The notes under the pieces were generated by a model. It made no database searches, was not told the DNA's origin, and saw only the letters and a program-made list of their open reading frames with translations. A stretch of 64,000 bases of DNA from an uncultured Bacteroides sp. (lineage in GTDB: Bacteria > Bacteroidota > Bacteroidia > Bacteroidales > Bacteroidaceae): assembly GCA_958477465.1 (NCBI GenBank), contig CAUEFX010000004.1, positions 1 through 64,000 of the forward strand, read 5' to 3'. The translations under genes and the position numbers were made by a program. Below are positions 23,801-31,613 of the stretch, piece after piece; positions within the stretch are counted from its first letter, which is position 1, and every line of letters starts with the position of its first letter.

Positions 23801-24514
23801 ATGAATTCTATTTTAAACATAAGAAACGGTTTATACATCCTTGCCGCATTATTCATCACCTCTTGCGACGAAGGAAAGATATACCCCGATGACACTGTGG
23901 ATTCAGGCCGGACAGCCACTGTAACCCTTACCTTCGACGGACTGGGAGCATGGCCCAAAAAGAACTATCTTTCACTGGCAGCCATCGGAGAAGACGGTTC
24001 AACGGTCACACTGACCAAACGAATCAACAAGCCGTCTAAAAGTGATCAAAAGGTAACCATCCGGCTGAACAACTTGAAAGAGAATACCAAAAGTATAGAC
24101 CTGGCCGTTATCAGTAACGGACAGAGCCTGATCTATTCCTATTACTCTTACCCGGTTGACAACTCGATGGAGACTATAACGCTTCCAATTGAAAACTTAA
24201 ATCTGGCAAGTTTCAACCGGATACAGAAGCAGGTTTTCGAGACCAGTTGCATCGCCTGCCACGGAGGGAGTACCCACGTTTCGGGCAAGCTCAACCTGAC
24301 CGATGACAAGGCTTACGCAGCTTTGGTCAATGTAGAAGCTCCCTTATCTCCCGAAAACAAGAAATATGTATCTCCCGGAGATGCTGAAGAGAGTTATTTA
24401 ATAGACATTCTGGAAGAAAACGACTATCACAAGGATATGTTCAACAGCACCGGCAAACAAGAAGTATTAGGACTGATAAAGGCCTGGATAGATGCCGGAG
24501 CTGAAAATAATTAA
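23801..24514 (+). CDS. c-type cytochrome lipoprotein
   Basis: 237 residues. Lipoprotein signal with Cys 22 (ITSC). The first 140 residues look like an all-beta domain of unknown family. A single heme site CIACH at residues 150-154 starts a small cytochrome c domain (CIACHGGSTHVSGKLNLTDD), and HKDMF later offers a possible sixth heme ligand. It is 9 bases after the porin gene and 5 before the Rid gene. It could pass electrons to or from the di-heme oxidoreductase (inference). I know no named family for the whole protein. Confidence 0.75.
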   Translation: MNSILNIRNGLYILAALFITSCDEGKIYPDDTVDSGRTATVTLTFDGLGAWPKKNYLSLAAIGEDGSTVTLTKRINKPSKSDQKVTIRLNNLKENTKSIDLAVISNGQSLIYSYYSYPVDNSMETITLPIENLNLASFNRIQKQVFETSCIACHGGSTHVSGKLNLTDDKAYAALVNVEAPLSPENKKYVSPGDAEESYLIDILEENDYHKDMFNSTGKQEVLGLIKAWIDAGAENN

Positions 24515-24519
24515 ACTAT

Positions 24520-25671
24520 ATGGATTATAAAAAGTATATAAACGAAGATAATAACACAATAACAGATTTATCGGAATTTGTTTGTGACAACGGGGTTTCG
24601 GAATATCAGGTAATGATACACATCACCCAACCGAACCTCACCTATCAGGAACAACTCACCGGTATATTAAATGCTTTCTCCAACTTACTGGCTGGCGAAT
24701 TGAAGGGTGCCACTGCCGTATTCAAGCGCTATTTCCTCAGTGACGCCGCCAATCAGGCGGACACACTGCTGGCATTGACAACCGAATATTCCGACTGCGC
24801 CCTCTCCGTTGTGGAACAAGCGCCTCTCAACGGGACCAAGATTGCCTTGTGGGCCTATCTGCAAACCAACGTACAGACGCGTGTACTGCCCAACGGGCTG
24901 TTTGAATCCATACATGGCAACTACCGGCATTTCTGGAACGGAAGTGCTTTCAATCGTGCTGCGAACTCCGAATACCAAACACGGTTATTGCTCAACGACT
25001 ATGTAATGCAACTCATGGAACAGCAGTGTACGTTGGCAAACAACTGCATCCGTACCTGGTTTTTCGTGCAAAACGTAGATGTCAATTATGCCGGAGTGGT
25101 AAAAGCCCGCAATGAAGTATTCGTCACGCAGAACTTGACAGAGCATACCCACTATATTGCCAGCACCGGCATCGGCGGCCGGCATGCCGACCCTAAGGTA
25201 ACCGTACAGATGGACAGTTATGCGGTAAAGGGCATCACTCCCGAACAAATACAGTTCCTTTATGCCCCCGACCATCTTAACCCGACTTACGAGTACGGAG
25301 TCAGCTTTGAAAGAGGCACTTGTGTGAAATACGGTGATCGCCGCCAAGTATTCATTTCCGGAACGGCAAGCATCAACAACAAAGGAGAGGTAGTATATCC
25401 CGGAGACATCCGTAAGCAGACTCACCGGATGTGGGAGAACGTAGAGGCTCTTCTAAGCGAAGCCGAATGCTCATTCGATGATCTGGCACAAGCAATCGTC
25501 TACCTACGCGATCCGGCGGACTATCAAGTAGTAAAGGATATGTTCGAACAGCGTTTCCCACGTTTGCCCAAAGTAATCCTTCTTGCTCCGGTCTGCCGTC
25601 CGGGATGGCTTATAGAGATGGAATGTATAGCTATAAGAGCCGATCAGAACGACAACTTCGCAAACTATTGA
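24520..25671 (+). CDS. Rid (YjgF/L-PSP)-family two-domain protein
   Basis: 383 residues with no signal peptide, so cytoplasmic. The C-terminal 120 residues are a Rid domain (VFISGTASINNKGEVVYPGD, then VEALLSEAECSFDDLAQAIV and PKVILLAPVCRPGWLIEMEC). The catalytic Arg used by RidA for imine hydrolysis may correspond to the Arg of CRPGW. The N-terminal part (residues 30-130) looks like a second, degenerate Rid domain. It is odd in an operon of envelope redox proteins, yet only 5 bases separate it from the cytochrome gene. Substrate unknown. Confidence 0.78.
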   Translation: MDYKKYINEDNNTITDLSEFVCDNGVSEYQVMIHITQPNLTYQEQLTGILNAFSNLLAGELKGATAVFKRYFLSDAANQADTLLALTTEYSDCALSVVEQAPLNGTKIALWAYLQTNVQTRVLPNGLFESIHGNYRHFWNGSAFNRAANSEYQTRLLLNDYVMQLMEQQCTLANNCIRTWFFVQNVDVNYAGVVKARNEVFVTQNLTEHTHYIASTGIGGRHADPKVTVQMDSYAVKGITPEQIQFLYAPDHLNPTYEYGVSFERGTCVKYGDRRQVFISGTASINNKGEVVYPGDIRKQTHRMWENVEALLSEAECSFDDLAQAIVYLRDPADYQVVKDMFEQRFPRLPKVILLAPVCRPGWLIEMECIAIRADQNDNFANY

Positions 25672-25757
25672 TGAATTGATTTATCAGTAGCTGTTATCCG
25701 CTGATTTTATTTTCAATATCCGGTACATCCGGAATCTTTATCAGCTTATAACAAACT

Positions 25758-25819
25758 GAATCTAAAATAAAAAAAGGATGAGTGATACGGTTGGTCACTC
25801 ATCCTTTTATTTTAGATTC
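25758..25819. terminator. long bidirectional terminator
   Basis: Arms 25758-25785 and 25795-25819 pair over about 25 bases (GGATGAGTGA against TCACTCATCC, extended by A/T pairs). It separates two convergent operons and has A and T tracts on both sides. Confidence 0.88.
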
Positions 25820-25856
25820 AGGTGTTTCAAAACGTCCTTTTCGAGAAAACCACCCT

Positions 25857-27722
25857 TTAATACACTGCTACTTTCCGATCGTTTACAATATACAATCCTG
25901 CCGGCAAGCTTTGTGCCGTACGTCCTTCGGGAGCCTCAAACGAAAGAACCATCCGACCGTCAATACCAAATACCTGTACACGACAAGCAGAGACTGTTTC
26001 CACAATCAATTCTCCCTTTCCGGCATAAGCACGGAAACCGTTATCTGCCACCGGAGTGGAAGCAATGCCTGTAGACAATGAGGAAATATCATGTCCCGTA
26101 AAGACACAGGCACGATAGTTACTATCACCGTTGTTTATTACCTTCAGTTCCCAGTCGCATCCCGGGAAAGTGGCTGTCCGGTTGGCATTCATGGCCGAAA
26201 CGAGCAGATTACCGACCACTGTGGCACCTTGGGTAGCTGTGAGGGCCGATTGCTTGAGAGGATAGCTTTTCAGACTGTTAGCTGTAAGATCCGTATCGAG
26301 TGTATAGAGATAAGAAGCGGCATACAAGTCGTATCCCGAAGCCAGCAGATTACCGTCTTTCAGGATGATACTTTCCACCTCGGTCAGTCCGCCGTCTATC
26401 AGAGTACCGGTCTGTACGGCACCATCCACCGCACTACACTTCAGGACAAAGGCACGAAGCCCATTGGTCTGTTTATTCGGATTCTCCAAACAAAGTTTCT
26501 CGCCATCCATAACATTGCCGTAGAAACTTCCTCCCATATACAGATCGTTACCGGAAGCAGTCAGACACATCGGTTTCATGCGTGCCCCTGCCTGTGTCAC
26601 CGGATGATCTACTGTCTGCAACAGACGGGCCCATTTCACACTTCCGTCTGCCGGAGCAATGTTAGCATAAAACAGACAATCCCTATTCGTGGGCGTCAGC
26701 CGATTGCTACCCAACGTCACGGTAGACTCGCCATCACCTTTCATATAACCGCTGAGATACAGATTTCCATTATCGTAAACGATACTCTTGGGGATCTCGT
26801 AGTTTATCACCTGGCCTTTGGTCACGACATTCCACTGTGCCGTACCTGCCTTATCCAATTTAACCACAAAGAGATCGCTGCATGTTTTCTGTGTATCGCC
26901 ATCCCATCCTTCGGCATTATGGGGAGAGGAGAGATTGGCATTCCGTCCGAAGTTGATGGAAGTACGATAAGTACCCGTCAGGTAGATGTTATCCGCTTCA
27001 TCCGTTGCCATATCACCCAACTCGAAATTATTAAAAAGTTTCTTCAAAGCACCGCCGACAGTTACTGTTTTATAGCTTACATCGACACGCTTCGTCCACT
27101 CCACTTTTCCGTCCTTACTGATCTTTGCCAGTATAGGCTGATACACGCCACCGTACGTTGAGTAATCAGGAGCATCCCATTTAACGGCGTTCTCTACCCC
27201 ATTCGCATCCACCAACTGGCAGATGATGTCGGTTTTGTAAGTCGCACAGCTCGAATGTCTCATTTTGAGGGCTATCATCACCCCGCCATCCGAAGTAGGA
27301 GCCATCGCACCGCTCGAGAATTCTCCCACATTGGTATAAATACCCCACTGCAGATGGCCGTCTGTTCCGACCTTATAAAGTGTCATGTTGTAACTGCCGT
27401 TTACATACTGCACATCAGGCACTCCTGTACTGGTTTTCTCGGAGACCTTTGTACCGTCAGCCATGTTATAGAAAAAATAATCCGTTGTCAGAGAGAACCC
27501 TTTGCTTATCTCCCCGTCCGGATCGTAAGTAGTCTCTTTAGCACTGGCAGCAAAGTCATTCATAAGAAACACAGCTCCGTCTGACGATGCCTTTATTGCA
27601 TGAGGGATCTCAAGCCCCATACCGTCTTGTGAGGTAACCCATTTCAACTGGGGTTCCTGAGCCGACAGACCGGCTACCGATAGCAGACCGGTCACGGCCA
27701 TTGCAAGTAATTTTCTATTCAT
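25857..27722 (-). CDS. secreted propeller-like protein with C-terminal sorting-type domain
   Basis: 621 residues from the ATG at 27722. Signal peptide ends LSAQ. The body has repeated blade-like units with LYKVGTDGHLQWG, LAKISKDGKVEWTKRV, VVKLDKAGTAQWNVV and LYLSGYM patterns, as in SBBP-type propellers. The last 75 residues (VQVFGIDGRMVLSFE ... LPAGLYIVND) resemble the type-A C-terminal domain of secreted Bacteroidetes proteins. Function unknown. It is the last gene of the ten-gene minus-strand operon, 26 bases after the DUF4857 gene, and may be the secreted or surface effector of the locus. Confidence 0.75.
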   Translation of the reverse strand: MNRKLLAMAVTGLLSVAGLSAQEPQLKWVTSQDGMGLEIPHAIKASSDGAVFLMNDFAASAKETTYDPDGEISKGFSLTTDYFFYNMADGTKVSEKTSTGVPDVQYVNGSYNMTLYKVGTDGHLQWGIYTNVGEFSSGAMAPTSDGGVMIALKMRHSSCATYKTDIICQLVDANGVENAVKWDAPDYSTYGGVYQPILAKISKDGKVEWTKRVDVSYKTVTVGGALKKLFNNFELGDMATDEADNIYLTGTYRTSINFGRNANLSSPHNAEGWDGDTQKTCSDLFVVKLDKAGTAQWNVVTKGQVINYEIPKSIVYDNGNLYLSGYMKGDGESTVTLGSNRLTPTNRDCLFYANIAPADGSVKWARLLQTVDHPVTQAGARMKPMCLTASGNDLYMGGSFYGNVMDGEKLCLENPNKQTNGLRAFVLKCSAVDGAVQTGTLIDGGLTEVESIILKDGNLLASGYDLYAASYLYTLDTDLTANSLKSYPLKQSALTATQGATVVGNLLVSAMNANRTATFPGCDWELKVINNGDSNYRACVFTGHDISSLSTGIASTPVADNGFRAYAGKGELIVETVSACRVQVFGIDGRMVLSFEAPEGRTAQSLPAGLYIVNDRKVAVY

Positions 27723-27748
27723 CATATTCATTATTAAAGGTTTATAAA

Positions 27749-28810
27749 TTAAAAACGCGGTTTTACATACTTATCTGTACCGGAAGTAAACGACAGCTGC
27801 AACGGGAATATGTATTTGCCGATTTTCTCTGCCGTAGACAGCTCTTCTGCAGGAAGTTCCATTGATTTAATCAATGAATAGTCATCAGCATTCACTGCAT
27901 AGTAGGCATCAGACTCAGGGCCCGTCACACGCAATGTCCAATCGAACATATTGCCGAAGACAGACAGCGCCTCTTTCTCCGGATCAAAGGAAGGAATCCC
28001 AACCTTTGCCACCTCATAGGTTTTACTTCTGAGTACATAGAAAGCTCCGTCGGCAGCCGTCATGAAAGCCAATGTCTTCCGGTTTTTGAACTCCGTCACA
28101 AACAGATGTTTCAACTGTAACCCATCAGGCAGTTCAATGCTGCGTACATACGGTCTCCCCTTCATCTGTTTCAGATGAAACAACCGATGATCGGCATCCA
28201 GCAGCAGATATCCCTCGTCATACTCCTTGCGCGTGGTAGGATTACCGGCTATCTCGATGGCAGGGAAATGGAAGCCTTTCTTCTCCATCGCCTCGGTGAA
28301 GCGCCGGCTTTTCTCTTCATCCACCGTATTGGAGTCCATACGGATAAACTCAATACCTTTTCCCGTAATGCGGAAAACATCATCGGGCATCTGCAAGTCC
28401 ACCCTGCCGGACATACCTTCGAACAGCGGATAAAGTCCGATATGCGGAGCATTGATATCCGAGGGAACTATCCGGAAATTGAAATTCTCCGTCTGTGCCA
28501 TGCGTGGTGTAACCGGCACTCCGTTGAGCGTATCCGGAAAACGTTCATCCGACATCAATTGCCGGAAATAGAACATCGGAAGGATGCTGTCAAACTGGGC
28601 TTGTGTATAAGTCTTGCCGGAAAGGTCGCTACGGATCACGCCCTTATCTCCCGATGGGGTCATGATAGCAAAATCTCCGATAACGGAGCTGTATAAAGTA
28701 AAAGACGTTTTCGTAGAACGTGCCGTCAGGAAGTTGTAGCACCAAGGCAGTTGCCAGATCAGCAGGCAGATGACCGTAAGTCCTAATAATATTCGACTAA
28801 AAAGTTTCAT
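27749..28810 (-). CDS. DUF4857-family membrane-anchored protein
   Basis: 353 residues: one N-terminal membrane segment (residues 5-22) and a long extracytoplasmic part, matching DUF4857 as I recall it. Beta-rich repeats such as EYDEGYLLLDADHRLFHLKQ and TLAFMTAADGAFYVLRSKTY suggest a small propeller. It lies 31 bases after the ABC permease gene and 26 before the last gene. In related genomes this family accompanies the same ABC pair (recall, not checked), so it is probably the exported subunit of that transporter. No catalytic residues are evident. Confidence 0.75.
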   Translation of the reverse strand: MKLFSRILLGLTVICLLIWQLPWCYNFLTARSTKTSFTLYSSVIGDFAIMTPSGDKGVIRSDLSGKTYTQAQFDSILPMFYFRQLMSDERFPDTLNGVPVTPRMAQTENFNFRIVPSDINAPHIGLYPLFEGMSGRVDLQMPDDVFRITGKGIEFIRMDSNTVDEEKSRRFTEAMEKKGFHFPAIEIAGNPTTRKEYDEGYLLLDADHRLFHLKQMKGRPYVRSIELPDGLQLKHLFVTEFKNRKTLAFMTAADGAFYVLRSKTYEVAKVGIPSFDPEKEALSVFGNMFDWTLRVTGPESDAYYAVNADDYSLIKSMELPAEELSTAEKIGKYIFPLQLSFTSGTDKYVKPRF

Positions 28811-28841
28811 TATCTATTCTTCTTTATTATAAATATAATCC

Positions 28842-29510
28842 CTAATCCTGTTTCCCTTCTTTAAAACGTACAATGGAAAGCCAGGAGAATGTTCCTGTCA
28901 GCAATGTACATACGGCAAGCCACGGCAAGAAGCCGTTATATGCTTCCGGAGTAGTAGAAAGGAAAAAGATACGCAACACCAGTACGGCAACCACCAGGTT
29001 GAATATACGCCGCTTCCACGAAGGTTCTAGACAAATCCAGGAAACGAGCAAATACCCGGCTATCCCTGCCAGATACCAGGGGACAGCCGTCAACAGAACA
29101 TGGTGAACCAGCTCGGACGCCAATATGCCTTGCAAGTAGACTCCCATCAGGAGATAATTAAGCCCGAAGCAGACCAGCAGTACGAGCAAACCGTAAAGCA
29201 GCATCAGCATGACCATGCGCAACTGCGAATACGGAAGATGCAGAGTCAGTTTCAGACATTTGCGGTGCATCTCCGGAACAAACTGCACTACTGCCAAAAG
29301 TATCCCGGCAAGCAAAGGTGTGTACTGCAACAAATCAACAAATACGGCATCCCTTTGCAGCATGACTTCCCATACGTGCTCCACTCCTTTCAGTGTCACC
29401 ACCCGGTTGACACGGAGCATTGAATAACCGGCAAAACCCATCGTCACGACCAAAGCCAGCAACAGATACCAACGGGTCTTGATCCATTCTTTATAAAATA
29501 TAGCATTCAT
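28842..29510 (-). CDS. ABC transporter membrane subunit
   Basis: 222 residues with six hydrophobic segments (for example YLLLALVVTMGFAGYSML, VMLMLLYGLLVLLVCFGLNY and LVVAVLVLRIFFL), consistent with an ABC-2-type permease. It follows the ATPase gene by 17 bases and the N-terminus MNAIFYKEWIKTRWY is typical of such permeases. It partners the ATPase at 29528-30415. What the pair moves is unknown; with no periplasmic binding protein, export or membrane remodelling is more likely than import. Confidence 0.82.
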   Translation of the reverse strand: MNAIFYKEWIKTRWYLLLALVVTMGFAGYSMLRVNRVVTLKGVEHVWEVMLQRDAVFVDLLQYTPLLAGILLAVVQFVPEMHRKCLKLTLHLPYSQLRMVMLMLLYGLLVLLVCFGLNYLLMGVYLQGILASELVHHVLLTAVPWYLAGIAGYLLVSWICLEPSWKRRIFNLVVAVLVLRIFFLSTTPEAYNGFLPWLAVCTLLTGTFSWLSIVRFKEGKQD

Positions 29511-29527
29511 CTTTCAATTCTTCTCTT

Positions 29528-30415
29528 TCAATATTTACCGGTGAGGCCGATAAAGGCATCTTCCAGACTTACTTTCTCACTCTGCAAACCGGAATAGGGC
29601 ACTCCCGCTTTCCTCAAGGCATTCTCCACTTCAGCAGGCTGCAGGAAAGAATAAGCCTCCAGTGTCCGGCGAATCACCGAAGGATGGTAGAAACCTTCCA
29701 TCTCCTGCGGCTCATAGCCTTCGGGCACAGTACAGGTATAGCGGTGTACCGTATCCAGCAACTCTTTTACCTCCTGTTGCACCAGTATTTTTCCATAATC
29801 CATGATGATACAGTCATCTATCAGACGTTCCATATCCTGTATAATGTGCGATGTCAGAAATACGGTCTTATTCTCCGAACGCGCATAGTCACGCAGGTAA
29901 TCGGTGAACAGGCGGCGATAGCCGGGATCGAGCCCGAGCGAAAAGTCATCCAAGACCAGCAGGTCGGGATTCTGCGCAAGAATCAGCCCCAATGCCACCT
30001 GAGAGCGTTGCCCGCAAGACATACGGCTGATACGCTGTCCCGGTGCGACCTTCAACTTATTCATCAATTCGTAATAAGCATCTTTTCTCCACTGACCCGG
30101 ATAAAAAGCGGCATAAAACTTCTCGATCTGGGTGATGGTCATAAACTGATATTGCACATGACCTTCGATCAGTAGTCCGATGTTCCGGCGCAAAGCAGGA
30201 TCCATTGTCTGAATGTCCTGCCCGAAGATACGGCATTCGCCCGAACGGGGTTTCAGATAACCGCTCAGGATATTGATTGTGGTGGTCTTCCCCGTGCCGT
30301 TCTTACCCAGCAATCCGAGTATACGCCCTTTGGGAACAGTAAAACTGAGATTTTCGTATATCAGGCGTTTACCGTAATAATGTGTCAGGTTATTACATTC
30401 TATAATTTGTTCCAT
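29528..30415 (-). CDS. ABC transporter ATPase with atypical signature and Walker B
   Basis: 295 residues. Walker A LLGKNGTGKTT (residues 35-45), switch His at 190 (FLTSH). The signature is SCGQR (133-137) instead of SGGQ. Walker B is LLVLDD (152-157), with Asp where the catalytic Glu normally stands. The C-terminal 80 residues form an extra domain (YTCTVPEGYEPQEMEGFYHP). Hydrolysis may be slow or regulated. Genes for its permease and the DUF4857 protein follow at 17 and 31 bases, and the PepSY gene precedes at 20 bases. Confidence 0.87.
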   Translation of the reverse strand: MEQIIECNNLTHYYGKRLIYENLSFTVPKGRILGLLGKNGTGKTTTINILSGYLKPRSGECRIFGQDIQTMDPALRRNIGLLIEGHVQYQFMTITQIEKFYAAFYPGQWRKDAYYELMNKLKVAPGQRISRMSCGQRSQVALGLILAQNPDLLVLDDFSLGLDPGYRRLFTDYLRDYARSENKTVFLTSHIIQDMERLIDDCIIMDYGKILVQQEVKELLDTVHRYTCTVPEGYEPQEMEGFYHPSVIRRTLEAYSFLQPAEVENALRKAGVPYSGLQSEKVSLEDAFIGLTGKY

Positions 30416-30435
30416 CTATTTCTATATGATAATAA

Positions 30436-31005
30436 CTAAAAGCAGAATAAAAACAATAACGGGATAAGTATCCCCGCCAGCAATTCGATTCCGCCCCTTC
30501 CTACAATTCCTATTTTGCCTTTAAGCATAAAGATGCCCGAAAGAGTTATTACAATCAGAGCCACGGCAAAGACATCGGCAAAATGTGTCCACCACTGTCC
30601 GGGATTGTAATGAAGCCTCGTCATACTTCCCAGTATGGGACGTCTCTTTACCGATTCATAAACGGCAGCTCCGGTCTGTATATTCACTTGCAGACTGGAA
30701 CCGCCTTTCAGGAATACTTTCAGCACTTCTTCGCGCGGAAAGTAATGCTTGGTATAATTGCCCGCTTCTCCCAACGGTTCTAAGAGAGAGAGTACGGTTT
30801 CCTTGTTTATCTGAGCCTTTGCAGGCAAAGGCTCAGATAAGACATATTCCTGCTGCTTCACGGTGAAGTTCGGGTTAATGGAATCCCGGTGATTCATCAC
30901 GATTCCCGATATGGCATATATCAATACCATACCGGAGAAGAAAAATGACAGATCCCGGTGAATCACCCTGCTCCACTTCCGAAAACTGCTACTGCTGAAT
31001 TTCAT
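30436..31005 (-). CDS. PepSY-type membrane protein
   Basis: 189 residues from the ATG at 31005. Membrane segments at about 19-40 and near the C-terminus (AVALIVITLSGIFMLKG and LLAGILIPLLFLFCF) flank a periplasmic PepSY-like domain. The pattern WSRVIHRDLSF ... MVLIYAISGIVMNHR and a later TRLHYNPGQWW are typical of PepSY-associated membrane proteins, many of which are iron or flavin reductase-like and go with siderophore uptake. The start overlaps the end of the preceding lipoprotein gene by 17 bases, so they are coupled. His residues in the helices (HRD, MNHR, LHYNPG, THF) could ligate heme. Confidence 0.82.
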   Translation of the reverse strand: MKFSSSSFRKWSRVIHRDLSFFFSGMVLIYAISGIVMNHRDSINPNFTVKQQEYVLSEPLPAKAQINKETVLSLLEPLGEAGNYTKHYFPREEVLKVFLKGGSSLQVNIQTGAAVYESVKRRPILGSMTRLHYNPGQWWTHFADVFAVALIVITLSGIFMLKGKIGIVGRGGIELLAGILIPLLFLFCF

Positions 31006-31582
31006 AAGAAGAAGCTTCCACAAAATAGAATGACAGGTAATCTTTACCGGTTTTGGCTTTTCTGTCGGCTATCTTCGCACGGAAATCAGCGATACGCGCT
31101 TCCGGAGTGTTGGCCGTTTCACCGCGTGCTTTCTTTTCGGTACTGCATCCGGCTTCGCCTTCACCATGCTGTTTGGCAGCTTGGGCTTTCAGTTGCTCTT
31201 CCCAGTTCTGAAGATAAGCCTCATCGATGCGCTGTTCTTTCAATTCACCCGTTACACGAACAATCGAATTGACACATTTCTGATCGAACTGGCCGACACT
31301 TCCCCCTTCTACCCGGATGGTTTGTGTATCGTCACTTCCCATCAGGAAAATCTTACGCCCACCATGTTTGCAGATGTGCGTGCACACACCTTCTATGGTA
31401 ACCTCCTGTCCGGCAAGTGCATCGGCATTTGCCAGAAGACTGTCTATCTCCATCGCTCCGGAAACAACCACTTCCGTGGTTGTTCCTTCGCCGTTTGCCT
31501 GCTGTTGCTTGTTTCCACAGGATGCACTGATTACACCAACCGTTGCAATAGCGGCAATGACCGTCATTTTTCTAATCTTCAT
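30989..31582 (-). CDS. cysteine-containing lipoprotein, OB-fold-like, unknown family
   Basis: 197 residues with a lipoprotein signal (ISASC, Cys 22). Residues 40-110 look like a small OB-fold (GQEVTIEGVCTHICKHGGRK, then TIRVEGG and SIVRVTGELKE). The CTHICKHGG segment, with two Cys and two His, is a likely metal or heme site. A further Cys (EAGCSTEKK) precedes a charged helical tail that ends in a second beta segment. It sits 31 bases after the GLUG protein gene and overlaps the PepSY gene. I cannot name its function; a periplasmic metal-handling role is inference. Confidence 0.7.
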   Translation of the reverse strand: MKIRKMTVIAAIATVGVISASCGNKQQQANGEGTTTEVVVSGAMEIDSLLANADALAGQEVTIEGVCTHICKHGGRKIFLMGSDDTQTIRVEGGSVGQFDQKCVNSIVRVTGELKEQRIDEAYLQNWEEQLKAQAAKQHGEGEAGCSTEKKARGETANTPEARIADFRAKIADRKAKTGKDYLSFYFVEASSYEIQQ

Positions 31583-31613
31583 TGTTTCTTGTCTTTTTTA
31601 TTGATTTACACAT

